Below are positions 11,101 to 23,900 of a stretch of 64,000 bases of DNA, in pieces. The notes beneath the pieces were generated by a model that worked only from the letters and a program-made list of their open reading frames with translations, made no database searches and was not told the DNA's origin. The stretch is from Nematostella vectensis (taxonomy: Eukaryota; Cnidaria; Anthozoa; Actiniaria; Edwardsiidae). The position numbers and the translations under genes were made by a program. Numbering within the stretch: the first letter of the stretch is position 1; every line of letters starts with the position of its first letter. The DNA is taken from contig NC_064040.1 in NCBI RefSeq assembly GCF_932526225.1, positions 1,364,001 to 1,428,000 on the forward strand, read 5' to 3'.

Positions 11101-14100
11101 AATAACTTGTTTGTGTGCTATTGGGTTTCATAGTGTAACATAGTGTGTTGAGTTTTACATTACCTTGATAATCTTCTCCACACCAGCTGAGATGATCATG
11201 TGCGTGGTCGGGTTAAAGCGGACCTGGTTGACAATAGACCTGTGTCCAGAGAGTACCATGAATGCCTGGTCGACAGACACCATAGTATCAGGCTCATTTG
11301 CCAGCATGTCTGGTATCCTCCAGACATACACATTAAAGTCGTCTGACCCAGAGATGATATACTGATCTTTGTCTCCAGCAAAGCAGTGGCTCTTCATGGT
11401 GCAAACATTGTTGTACCCAGGATGATCAAACTCTGCTAGGCTGGCTGTGCGGTCAATGCGGTATAGCACAGGTGGTAGGCGACGCCTCAGCGCAGTCAGC
11501 ATAGTGCCTGCTTTATTCCACCTGACGCCCATGGCACATGGCTGAGGTGTTATGCTGCTGTACTGATGCAGGAGCCTGACAAAAAGGATGTATCACCATC
11601 ATGATGACCATCACCATCACCACCATCACCACCACCACCATCACCACCACCACCATCACCACCACCACCATCACCATCATGATGATAACCATCATCATCC
11701 TCCTAATCTTATCACCATATATTCTTTTATACTTGTATTACCTGACTCCTGTCAGGTTTGTATTTGTCAAAGTTTTATTTTTTATGTTCTTTCATACTAA
11801 CAGCGACTAAATATTGATGTTCTGGTCGAGATTGTTATTATTTTCTTACTTTTTAGGGGCTCGGGAATCCCATAGCTGTACTCCCTTCTTTGCATTTGCT
11901 GTAGCAATGAGCACAGGATCAACAGGGTTGAACACAGCAGCATGAAATGCAGAGGACGGGTACCGTGCGACACACTGGGAGGGGCCTGCGAGGTGGAATT
12001 GAAAGTAGATGTAATATGTTTACCATTGTTGCATCCGCCCAGTCCCTAGTTGTCATGACTGACATGCCCTAAGCTTTAACATTAACATAAGTTAAATAAG
12101 AAAACCTCTAGTGAGTGGTCACCCTCAATCAAGGGGTCACCCTCCAACTTGACCAAGACTGAATGGAACGGTCTACGTGACTTTGACACAGATGCTAGAA
12201 GATCTCTTTATCTGTCAATAGTTAGACCAACAGTGGGATACGCAAGCAAGGTGTGGGCACCTCAAGCAATTACGGACATGAGATCGGTGGAGGCTCTGCA
12301 ACGCCTTGCGACAAAAGTGAAACTAACAAATAGCGCTAAACTCACATACCAGGAACGCTTAGAACAGGCAAATTTGCTACCCCTCTCCTACTGGCATGAA
12401 ATTAAGGACCTTGTTTTTATGTATAAATGCCTAAATGGACACTATAATATTCCGTCCTCGCATTACTTTAAACCATTGCCATCGCTAAGATCGTCCCGCC
12501 ACAGGAGCAACCTTGATATAGCCACCCCCTCTGTAAAACTAAGCTTTTTCAAAATTTATTTTTCAATCGAATTCCGAAGGTGTGGAGTACACTCCCTGTA
12601 GATATACTGTACGCACTACGTCATCATTACCCTCTTTAAAAACAAACTAGCAGTCAAATATAGCTAGGCAATGCAAACTACTTTCAATGCCGAAAATGCA
12701 ATAACATGGAAATCAGTTTTTCCTAAGTGCTGCCGCCCTAGGAGTATTCTAGTGCAACCATCCTGTTGCTATTAGCCATTTAGAGTAGGGTTTTTTAAAG
12801 TACTTTTTCTTTATATTTTCCTTCATTTGTTGTTGTCGTTATTGCCAATTATTTTTTCTTTTATTGTAAAGGGTTACACTTGAGTTGGAGCCATGCTCTG
12901 TTGCGTCAACCTTACCGCTATTTCATATGTGTTATAGTGGTAGAAGCCTTATAAATAAACAAACAAACAAACAAATAAATAATAAAAACTTACTGCTTCC
13001 TGTCGGTGTCCTTACATCCCACATGAGGACTTTGCCATTTTCACATGCTGTTAAGAAAACGTTATCCTCTGGGTGGATGTTCAGACAGTAGACTGGATCA
13101 TCGTGGATAAACACACCCACTGTCTCTCCCCTGAAAAAAAGGCAAAATACCAGGTTAAGTTCTTAGCACAGAAAATTTCTAACTTGACCAGATCCTGCAA
13201 CCAACCACAAGTCACTTGTATCTAATGTGAAAAAACTTACGTTTTCAGGTCATGTCTCATTGCTTGATCATCATTTCCTTAAAAAAGATGTGAGTTACAG
13301 TAGATAAATACAATATAATGAATACCAATTCATCCAAATATATACTCTACATCATCCATCCTGTCCCCTCCCACATAAGGCTTTGCTTTTAGGAGATTTC
13401 ACCTTTTTCCTTTCACTTTTTCATTGCATGTTCAAATCCCTAATATACACACAAATTTGTAAAACAAGAATTCAAACAAAGTGGACTTCTAATATAATAA
13501 GTTGTATGATAGTTACCGGCAGAATAGATGAGGTTGTTATCATTGCTGAAGACTGTACAGAAAATATTTGATCTGTGTTGTCCCTTCATCTGAGCAGGTG
13601 ACAGCTTAGTGTTGGTGAGGGACCTCTCAATATCCCACACAAGCACCCTGCGGTCATCCCCGCCTGGTGAACATGAAATTACAACATATCACACCTACAG
13701 CACCCAATAACCATCTGCAGACATATAATGACAACATATCACACCAGGCCCATTGCCAAGATTTTGACTAGAGAAGTTTGTTTACCCATTGAGTGGACCA
13801 TTTTCTCTTAGGTAGCTAGTCCTAGCTCGCAATAGTACTTAATTTTTCTTAATGAGAGCTGACCTTCCAGTCAAGTGGGAGCTCTTTTGCACCCCCCTTG
13901 GCTATGGGCCTGCGCATCTACATCACCCTGTAAAAATCTTCGAAATATGATGACAACACACCTACAGTACAGCACCCTGTTACCACCACCACAACCAACA
14001 TGTTTCAAGTTATTATTTCATTGTTCAACCTTCAAAAACCAATAAGCGCAAAATTCATTTTATCCAAATAGACTTAATATTGTCCTAGGACAAGATGTTG

Positions 14101-14659
14101 TTATAACGACAACCTCAACAGAGGTATTGTGACAGGAGTGAATGACTTCAGTGCATTGCTGGAAACTTTAAACCATGCCCAAGTTATTCAAGTCTTCTTT
14201 ATAATAACATTCTAACAACTGCAGATGTTAGATGTAGTTGGCATTTTCAAAATCCCTTATAAGACAGACGGTTCAGTGTGGTATTGTTTTACTCTAAAGC
14301 CTATTTTTGATAATCCCAAGGTATGAAGAATTAAAGAAAGGTGCCACGTTATTTTTACTCCAAATGGAAATTAGCATAAATAAACTCAACACGAAAGAGT
14401 ATATCCAAATGTACTGAGAGCTTGAAATACCTGACACAACAAGCTCCCCTCCTTTGTTAGAGAACTCGATGGCGTTCACGCAGCCAAAGTGTCCACGTAA
14501 GTCTTTTCGGAACAAATCTTTGCAAGACGCGAACTTGGCGGCCAGCAAACTGGAACAGGAGACAGACGAGCCATAGAGTTCACGGGCAGTCTGGTGGCAA
14601 ATATAACTACTTTGAGCCGCTACAGGCCTCTTGGGAGAGACATCCCATCTCCTGGACAT
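8141..14659 (-). CDS. DCAF5: DDB1- and CUL4-associated factor 5 (WD-repeat receptor)
   Basis: Substrate receptor of CUL4-DDB1 ubiquitin ligases. Exons (high to low): 14659-14431, 13663-13517, 13277-13241, 13130-12994, 11985-11850, 11575-11164, 10233-10075 and 9841-8141. They sum to 985 codons (human 942 aa). Residues about 50-420 are WD40 repeats: KDLRGHFGCVNAIEFSNKGG, SGGDDRRVLVWDIERS, DDPVYCLNIHPEDNVF, TALRRRLPPVLY, TMKSHCFAGDKDQYIISGSD and GHRSIVNQVRFNP are near-identical to the family. Two WDxR boxes (WDVR about residue 177, WDSR about 223) fit DDB1 docking. The last exon encodes an acidic Ser-rich tail (AFFDSLIQHEERGWESDSDD, family-like) and a Thr/Asn repeat of about 12 residues (LDTGPNQTDSR). 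Divergently paired with DRC7. Confidence 0.93.
10234..10985. repeat. 35 bp AT-rich minisatellite abutting a DCAF5 acceptor
   Basis: About 21 units with core AAGCAAAATATATCATGAAA and GTGTGCTTATAAAC. The array starts within a few bases of the minus-strand acceptor of the exon at 10233; the first unit (CTAGACAAGCAAAACAAGCC) includes the acceptor AG. Confidence 0.85.
11590..11695. repeat. (CACCAT)n microsatellite
   Basis: CAT/CAC trinucleotide tract in the DCAF5 intron right beside the acceptor at 11577-11576. It translates to poly-His on the plus strand, which is not coding. Confidence 0.9.
12140..12990 (+). mobile_element. LINE 3' end fragment
   Basis: The open frame at 12149-12601 carries the post-polymerase region of a non-LTR retrotransposon (ARRSLYLSIVRPTVGYASKV, later YQERLEQANLLPLSYWHEIK and DLVFMYKCLNGHY). 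It is followed by an untranslated part and a simple tail (AAACAAACAAACAAATAAAT near 12958-12985). 5'-truncated; it lies antisense in a DCAF5 intron and ends just before the donor at 12993. Confidence 0.8.
13745..13912. mobile_element. Short hAT-like MITE
   Basis: It begins CAGGCCCATTGCCAAG and ends CTTGGCTATGGGCCTG: 16 bp terminal inverted repeats with one mismatch. 168 bp, in DCAF5 intron 1. No clear target duplication. Confidence 0.6.
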
Positions 14660-14969
14660 CTTCGCCTCTTGGCTTTAGTATTTCTTAAGCTCCTTTTAAA
14701 ACAGACGTGGAAAAAGACATGTGTTTTTGTACAGTTGTAGAGTTCTAACCAAAATGCGTCAAATAAATTTTCGAATGCTAATGAAACAGTGAGATGCGGA
14801 GGAGTGGGGACTAGTGTCCAGGTCGCTCGTGTAAAAAGATCGCCTGGCCACTAATCTGTTGTCAAGTAAAATTTGTTGCTGACGACAAGAAAAGTAGAGA
14901 TATTTTTGGGAATTTTCTACTTACTTATCTACTTGTTTGGACAAATCTTGGAAGAAGCCGCCTAGAAAT
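14660..14969. promoter_or_regulatory. Probable bidirectional promoter DCAF5 / DRC7
   Basis: 310 bp between divergent start codons. No TATA box near either start. Inferred from geometry only. Confidence 0.5.
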
Positions 14970-17900
14970 ATGGAGTCTTTGCAGAAGGAGCTGGCAAAGA
15001 TAAAAGTTACGCTACCAGATGTAGCAGACATGCCGTAAGTTTGGGGAAAACGCGATGGCGGGAAGAACCGAAAACTTGAATTCATGCTAGCTTACATTAC
15101 ACGGTGCTTTTTTGCTATGGAATACTTTATATATGCTGTTTTTGCATAAAATAAGCACCTGCTCTTTGTTTTCACTGTAACATTATCAGAATTTTTAAAA
15201 CGAGAACTTAATTCAACAAACTGTTTCCATTTTTGTGTAAATGTGCAAATTTTCCAAGTTAAGCTTAAAGGCCCATAAGCAACCAAGTCTACATCAGATC
15301 GAGTCTACAAATTGTTCCAAACTTTCAAGAAACCTCTTCTATCGTTGTTAAAATCGCGTTTAACTCGTCGATATATGCGGCTCAAAGTGTTAAATAGTTG
15401 TTACTATATCGTTTTACAACAATACCTGGCAAATAATTCTAAGATTTATCTATATGCTGGCATTTATGCGATGTCGTATGAAAGCGGTTTTACCACCTCG
15501 AGCCGAAGGTCACGGGAAATTGAAGTATGTAAAAAGGTTTGTGAAACTTGTATTAATCATTCACTGACATCCAAGAACAATTCAGAATTCCTTTAGCATT
15601 TTATGAGTATATTTAACACAAGATGAGAACAATCTTCGCTTTTTGCGTTTGTGTAGATGTCAGTATCTTGCCTATAGAGAATCTTGCATGCATTGCTTGA
15701 TAACAATCACAACAACTACAAAGGAATTTGGGTTTAGTTTTCCTGGAAGTCAAAGTTTTTCAGACTCTGAGCCACTCATACACATAAAAGAGGGAATAAA
15801 AATAGCAGGTTTGATTCAAAGGTAAGCCTCAATGCAACCCTGAAAATGCAAAGAGGAACAAACAATATGTAGAAGTTTTGCCGTTGGTGGATTTTGCCCA
15901 AATTTATTGCAAATCATAGCAGCTAAATATATACTTCCTATGTGTTCGGCATATATTCTCCTTGACTTCTCCCTTCATGGTTATAAACATGGAGTTTTAA
16001 TTACAGGTTATAGTACTTATCAGTGTTAAACAAAGAATAGTTTCGAGTTTGAGTGATCACGTGGAATAAACCAACATCTTTCCCGATGACATCAATCTTT
16101 ATTTGTCAATGATCCTGAAGCACACATTGTTTGGTTGTTTTTTTAGTTACGTTATGCTCTTGTCTTCCTAAATACTATAGATATTATAGATGACTTGTTC
16201 TCTCTGGCCATAATCCTGTGCTAATTAGATGACTTGTTCTCTCTGGCCATAATCCTGTGCTAATTAGATGACATCCTCCCTGGTCATAATACTGTACTAA
16301 TAAGATGACTTGTTCTCTCTTGGTATTGTCCTGTACTAATAATATGACTTGTTCTCTCTGCCATAATCCTGTGCTAATTAGATGACTTGTCCTCTCTGGT
16401 CATAATACTGTACTAATAAGATGACTTGTTCTCTCTTGGTATTGTCCTGTACTAATAATATGACTTGTTCTCTCTGCCATAATCCTATATTATTTAGATG
16501 ACTTGTTCTCTCTGGCCATAATCCTGTGCTAATTAGATGACTTGTTCTCTCTGGCCATAATCCTGTACTAATTAGTTGACTTGTTCTCTCTGGCCATAAT
16601 CCTGTGCTAATTAGATGACTTGTTCTCTCTGGCCATAATCCTGTACTAATTAGATGACTTGTTCTCTCTGATCGTAGTTCTGCCAAGGTACACCCAAACT
16701 CTCTTCCTGGGTCATACAAGACTAATAATCCACAGGAGAAACTAGTCCTGTCATTTGCTGAAAACTTCAGACGGCAGTTTGTCCATCTATACCGCGACAG
16801 AAGGCCTTTGCTGCTAAACCCAGTAAACGAGTGTGGTGTTGAGGTGAGTAACCAAACATAAAATACAATCTGTGATTACAAAAAGTAGCAGATGAGGCCC
16901 TTGCTGCTAGACCCAGTAAATTAGTGTGGTGTGGAGGTAACCAAACTTATTGCATGATTGACACCTTTTCCATTGTTCTTGCAAGTCGTTTATTTCACTA
17001 AAATACCTATAAATAATTTACAATCTTTAAGAGTGGGAAGGGCTTGATGTATCAGCAGGGAAAAAGTGGGGCTTAATATGAACTAATTAAATATGAATGA
17101 GGTGAATAACTAGAATACTGATAAGGAGGAGTAGTTTTAAAACTAGATATTAACCGTTAATACTAATGGAGGACCATCATGTTAAACCTTGAGTAGAAAT
17201 GAGCAAAAAATCACCACTTTTTCGCCACAGATTTGATAACAAGAATGATTTAATATTAACAATGCATCGAATTAATTGTCATGAAAGCAAAATTTGTATT
17301 TGTTACCCTCAAAATTCAACAATAAGTTCAGCCAAATTTTTATGTGCAATTTTGGAAAACTATTCCACCAGAAAAGTTAGGCTGTGGTGTGGCGATAGAA
17401 ACATACACAGGAGAGCCTGATACTCAGGTTACATATAGTACGGTAAGGGGTTGAGTTAGGACTTGTCTTTAAAGATTTTTATAAAACTAAATTAGGCCCA
17501 CGCATCTTTTTGTTACAAATTGTTTCAGTTTTGACTGGAGTGATGTGTTACTGTTGGGTAGCAGGGTTCTTGGTCGACGTCCAAACAGTAATTTTTAAAG
17601 GGCGAGGGCAGGTTGTGTTCCAAGGGGGTGATCCAGTCCATAGGGCAGCAGCATATGAACACTATTTGGCATCCTGGGCCTTGGTCCAGAACGAGGTGTT
17701 GAAGATGGCTTAAAGACCTTAAATCGTTTATGAACATCTTCTGGCGAGAGACAATCCATTATGGGTGCTTTAATCTGTTACCCATTGTCGAGTGAGGTCG
17801 AAACTGTTAAAAAGAACACTCTGAATTTTGCGGAAAAGTTGAGTAAATTGAGTTGAAAGCTTTGGACCTTGCTTGGGACTTTATCCCACTTCTGAAGCCA

Positions 17901-20900
17901 TGAAGATCCCAAACCACTTCATGGTACAAAAAATAGCAGATACAGATCCATGCCACTTAATAAGCCCCTTTCTCTTACAGATCCATGTCACTTTATATTA
18001 TAGCCCCTTTCTCTTACAGATCCATGTCACTTTATATTATAGCCCCTTTCTCTAACAGATCCATGTCACTTTATATTATAGCCCCTTTCTCTTACCGATC
18101 AATGCCACTTTATATTATAGCCCCTTTCTCTTACAGATCCATGCCACTTTATATTATAAGCCCCTTTCTCTAACAGATCCATGTCACTTTATATTATAGC
18201 CCCTTTCTCTTACAGACCCATGTCACTTTATATTATAGCCCCTTTCTTTACAGATCCATGCCACTTTATATTATAGCCCCTTTCTCTAACAGATCCATGT
18301 CACTTTATATTATAGCCCCTTTCTCTTACAGATCCATGCCACTTTATATTATAGCCCCTTTCTCTTACAGATCCATGTCACTTTATATTATAGCCCCTTT
18401 CTCTTACAGACCCATGCCACTTTATATTATAGCCCCTTTCTCTTACAGATCCATGCCACTTTATATTATAGCCCCTTTCTCTTACAGATCCATGTCACTT
18501 TATATTATAGCCCCTTTCTCTTACAGATCCATGTCACTTTATATTATAGCCCCTTTCTCTTACAGATCCATGTCACTTTATATTATAGCCCCTTTCTCTT
18601 ACAGATCCATGCCACTTTATATTATAGCCCCTTTCTCTAATAGATCCATGTCACTTTATATTATATCCCCTTTCTCTTACAGATCCATGTCACTTTATAT
18701 TATTAGCCCCTTTCTCTTACAGATCCATGTCACTTTATATTATAGCCCCTTTCTCTTACAGACCCATGCCACTTTATATTATAGCCCCTTTCTCTTACAG
18801 ATCCATGCCACTTTATATTATAAGCCCCTTTCTCTAACAGATCCATGTCACTTTATATTATAGCCCCTTTCTCTTACAGACCCATGCCACTTTATATTAT
18901 AGCCCCTTTCTCTTACAGATCCATGCCACTTTATATTATAGCCCCTTTCTCTTACAGATCCATGTCACTTTATATTATAGCCCCTTTCTCTTACAGATCC
19001 ATGTCACTTTATATTATAGCCCCTTTCTCTTACAGATCCATGTCACTTTATATTATAGCCCCTTTCTCTTACAGATCCATGCCACTTTATATTATAGCCC
19101 CTTTCTCTAATAGATCCATGTCACTTTATATTATATCCCCTTTCTCTTACAGATCCATGCCACTTTATATTTAGCCCCTTTCTCTTACAGATCCGTGCCA
19201 CTTTATATTATAGCCCCTTTCTCTTACAGATCCATGTCACTTTATATTATAGCCCCTTTCTCTTACAGATCCATGTCACTTCATATTATAGCCCCTTTCT
19301 CTTACCGATCCATGTCACTTTATATTATAGCCCCTTTCTCTTATAGATCCATGCCACTTTATATTATAGCCCCTTTCTCTAACAGATCCATGCCACTTTA
19401 TATTATAGCCCCTTTCTCTTACCGATCCATGCCACTTTATATTATAGCCCCTTTCTCTTATAGATCCATGCCACTTTATATTATAGCCCCTTTCTCTTAC
19501 AGATCCATGTCACTTTATATTTAGCCCCTTTCTCTTACAGATCCATGCCACTATATTATAGCCCCTTTCTCTTACAGATCCATGTCACTTTATATTATAG
19601 CCCCTTTCTCTTACAGATCCATGCCACTTTGTATTATAGCCCCCTTCTCTAACAGATCCATGTCACTTTATATTATAGCCCCTTTCTCTTACAGATCCAT
19701 GTCACTTTATATTATAGCCCCTTTCTCTTACAGATCCATGCCACTTTATATTATAGCCCCTTTCTCTTACAGATCCATGTCACTTTATATTATTAGCCCC
19801 TTTCTCTTACAGATCCATGTCACTTTATATTATAGCCCCTTTCTCTAACAGATCCATGTCACTTTATATTATAGCCCCTTTCTCTTACAGATCCATGTCA
19901 CTTTATATTATAGCCCCTTTCTCTAACAGATCCATGTCACTTTATATTATAGCCCCTTTCTCTTACTGATCCATGCCACTTTATATTATAGCCCCTTTCT
20001 CTAATAGATCCATGCCACTTTATATTATAGCCCCTTTCTCTTACAGATCCATGCCACTTTATATTATAGCCCCTTTCTCTTACAGATCCATGCTACTTTA
20101 TATTATATCCCCTTTCTCTAACAGATCCATGTCACTTTATATTATAGCCCCTTTCTCCTACAGATCCATGTCACTTTATATTATAGCCCCTTTCTCTTAC
20201 AGATCCATGCCACTTTATATTATAGCCCCTTTCTCTTACAGATCCATGTCACTTTATATTATAGCCCCTTTCTCTTACAGATCCATGTCACTTTATATTA
20301 TAGCCCCTTTCTCTAACAGATCCATGCCACTTTATATTATAGCCCCTTTCTCTAACAGATCCATGCCACTTTATATTATAGTCCCTTTCTCTTACAGACC
20401 CATGCCACTTTATATTATAGCCCCTTTCTCTTACAGACCCATGCCACTTTATATTATAGCCCCTTTCTCTAAGAGATCCATGCCACTTTATATTATAGCC
20501 CCTTTCTCTAACAGATCCATGTCACTTTATATTATAGCCCCTTTCTCTAACAGATCCATGCCACTTTATATTATAGCCCCTTTCTCTAACAGATCCATGC
20601 CACTTTATATTATAGCCCCTTTCTCTTACAGACCCATGCCACTTTATATTATAGCCCCTTTCTCTTACAGACCCATGCCACTTTATATTATAGCCCCTTT
20701 CTCTTACAGATCCATGTCACTTTATATTATAGCCCCTTTCTCTTACAGACCCATGCCACTTTATATTTAGCCCCTTTCTCTTACAGATCCATGTCACTTT
20801 ATATTATAGCCCCTTTCTCTTACAGATCCATGTCACTTTATATTATAGCCCCTTTCTCTTACAGATCCATGTCACTTTATATTATAGCCCCGTTCTCTTA

Positions 20901-23900
20901 CAGAACCATGCCACTAGATTTATGTCAAAGAAATGTTTAAAAAAAAGTCATGACGTTGGATTTGAATATTCCCAATTCTTTGCAATATATAATACAATAT
21001 ATTTCAATTGTGATAGCATGATGACAAAAAAAAAACTTGTTATGTATTGATTTGCTGCTTCTTTGTTCTTAGAAATTCATCTGCACATACATCAGGGCCA
21101 CCTTACTACCTTATAAGGAGATCTACGACTATGATGGCTGTGCTCAGTTTGTGTCAGATTACTTGACTTTTGAACCACTTGATCCTCCTATTGATTTGGT
21201 AAGATAAGGACATATTAATATTATTATAATTATAATCATAATTTATATATGCACCTTATTATAATACTTGTCCAACTGATGTGCATTCTTCCAGCCTATG
21301 AAGCTCTGTATTTCAATGTCTTTTCTGAAAATGCAGCAGAACAACTGAGGGGTACATTTAGGGCATATACTATAGGAGTAAAAAAAACAATTTATAATAT
21401 TATTAAAAATAATTTAAACTATTATTGATGTTTATTAAAAATATTAATTTATACTATTATTGATGTTTATTAAAAGTATTAATTTATACTATTATTGATG
21501 TTATTAAAAATATTAATTGATACTATTACCGATGTTTATTAAAAATATTAATTTATATTATTATTGATGTTTATTAAAAATATTAATTTATACTATTATT
21601 GATGTTTATTAAAAATATTAATTTATTCTATTATTGATGTTTATTAAAAAGATTAATTTATTCTATTATTGATGTTTATTAAAAAGATTAATTTATTCTA
21701 TTTTTGATGTTTATTCTTTCAGCCTAGCAAGCTCTGTTCATCGACGTCTGTTCTAAAAAAGCAGCAAGGCAACTGCTTTGAATTCAGTACTCTGCTTTGC
21801 TCTCTTCTGATTGGCTCAGGATATGATGCATACTGTGTGTGTGGATACGCCACTAGGGAAACCACCCTAATGGATGAGTCCAGAGAGGTCTGCCCTCTGC
21901 TCAGGAAAAAAGATGAGGTATGAGAGGGGCCAGCGTTGAGCTCTGAGGTACTCAGGAAAAAAGGTGAGGTATGAGAGGGGCCAGTGTTGAGCTCTGAGGT
22001 ACTCGGGAAAAAAGATGAGGTATGAGAGGGGCCAGTGTTGAGCTCTGAGGTACTCAGGAGAAAAGGTGAGGTATGAGAGGGGCCAGTGTTGAGCTCTGAG
22101 GTAATCAGGAAAAAAGGTGGGGTATGAGAGGGGCCAGTGTTGAGCTCTAAGGTACTCAGGAAAAAAGGTGAGGTATGAGAGGGGCCAGCGTTGAGCTCTG
22201 AGGTACTCAGGAAAAAAGGTGAGGTATGAGAGGGGCCAGTGTTGAGCTCTGAGGTACTCAGGAGAAAAGGTGAGGTATGAGAGGGGCAAGTGTTGAGCTC
22301 TGAGGTACTCAGGGGAAAAGGTGAGGTATGAGAGGGGCAAGTGTTGAGCTCTGGTGTACTCAGGAAAAAAAAGGTTAAAGTATGTGAGAGGCCCAGTGTT
22401 GAGCCTTAAGGTACTCAGAAAAAATGATGAGGTATGAAAGGTGCTTGTGTTGAGCTGTGTGATAGGGAAATGGATGGGGTACATGAATGGCCCAGTGTTG
22501 AGTTTTGGTGTGTTTAGCAAAAAGGATTGGGTTCTTGAGGGGCCTAGAGTTGAGCCTTGGGGAACACAGGGAAAAGGGAAAAGACAAGGTATCAGATGGA
22601 CCCAGTGTTGAGCAGTGGGGTACTCAAGAATGGGTGAACGCCTCCCCCCACAACCACGCGACGCGGCTAACGTCACGGGGCCAAGAGAGCATAAAAAAGA
22701 GGACCGTTAGCCCAACCACCCAGCTACCGCCATTGGGAGAGCCAACACCCTACGACCGTCAACTCCAGACCACTTCGGTGATGCAACAAACTCCAAAAGA
22801 GAATGCCACTAACGCAGGCGATGCGCTCTGGGCCAGCGCCAGTAAGGACCTTTGGGACGCCCTTGTCTTACCAGGCACCACCATCCCACAGAAGGGTGGT
22901 ACTCGTAGCCATTGTCCGCCACAATCGGCGGCGATGATTGGCCGCCGCCGGGTTGTTTGTCCCGTTCCGCCACGCGCCCCATTGCGCACCCATTGTCCGC
23001 CCTAGCCAGCGTCACCCCCTGTTGATTACCGCATTCCTGAACGTCTCGCCGCCTATTGTCCGCCAGAATCAGGACCTCTGATTGGTTCTTGCGCTCTGTG
23101 ACGTCACACGCATGCGCATAGACCACCCCTCCTGTCCGCCGTCCGCTGTAGCAGCCCGTCTTACTACTAACCTTTCGCAATATAGACTGGATTACAGGTG
23201 ACTCAGAGATACAAGTAAGCACTATAATAAAGTACAATTAATCAAATGTAATTAGCATATTTAACGGTAACGAACTAGTTGAAACGACTCGTATTAGTAG
23301 GCCTCTGATACGATGTACATTTAGACCTGAGGTTATACCCTGAATCATGTGTAATGCGACGCCCTTTAATGATAGGAAAAAGAGGATTCTCTGGTTTAAT
23401 TCTGGAAACGAACCGCTGGCTTGCAATATTTCTTCGCTCGTACAACGTTGGAAGGTTTGCAAGCGTGAGTGAGCCCTCATAACTACGACCTGGGAAAGCG
23501 ATCTTGAGCGCGCGCCTCTGAACATTCTCTAGGGCGTCAGACAGATAATTTGGTAGGTTCGCGAAGGCTGCAGATGCATATTCAATAACCGATCTGATAA
23601 GTGACCGGTAGACTGTTATCAGCTCTATGGCATCCAGGCCGCATTTCTTAAGTACTCTTAGAGCATAAAGCCTTTTGTTAGCCTTCTTAATTATGAAGTC
23701 GCAGTGCGCAACCCATGTCAAGTCACACGATATGAGAACGCCAAGCAGCTTGAACGACTGCACCCGATCGATGGTATTGCCGCCTACGGCCATGGGCTGC
23801 CAACTGCAACTATCATAGTTAAAGAAGCTAACGGACATTTCTTTGCACTTTGATGGATTAAGGTGCGTGTTATTCTTTAGCGCATATGCTTGAATGTCAT

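Noticed and set aside
11588-11800. Poly-His ORF
   Set aside because: (CACCAT)n microsatellite in a DCAF5 intron.
17985-20770. ORFs of 13-residue repeats MSLYIIAPFSYRS
   Set aside because: By-product of a 39 bp minisatellite; repeatedly cut by indels, intronic.
21867-22676. 269-codon minus ORF with 17-residue repeats
   Set aside because: 51 bp junction array read antisense.
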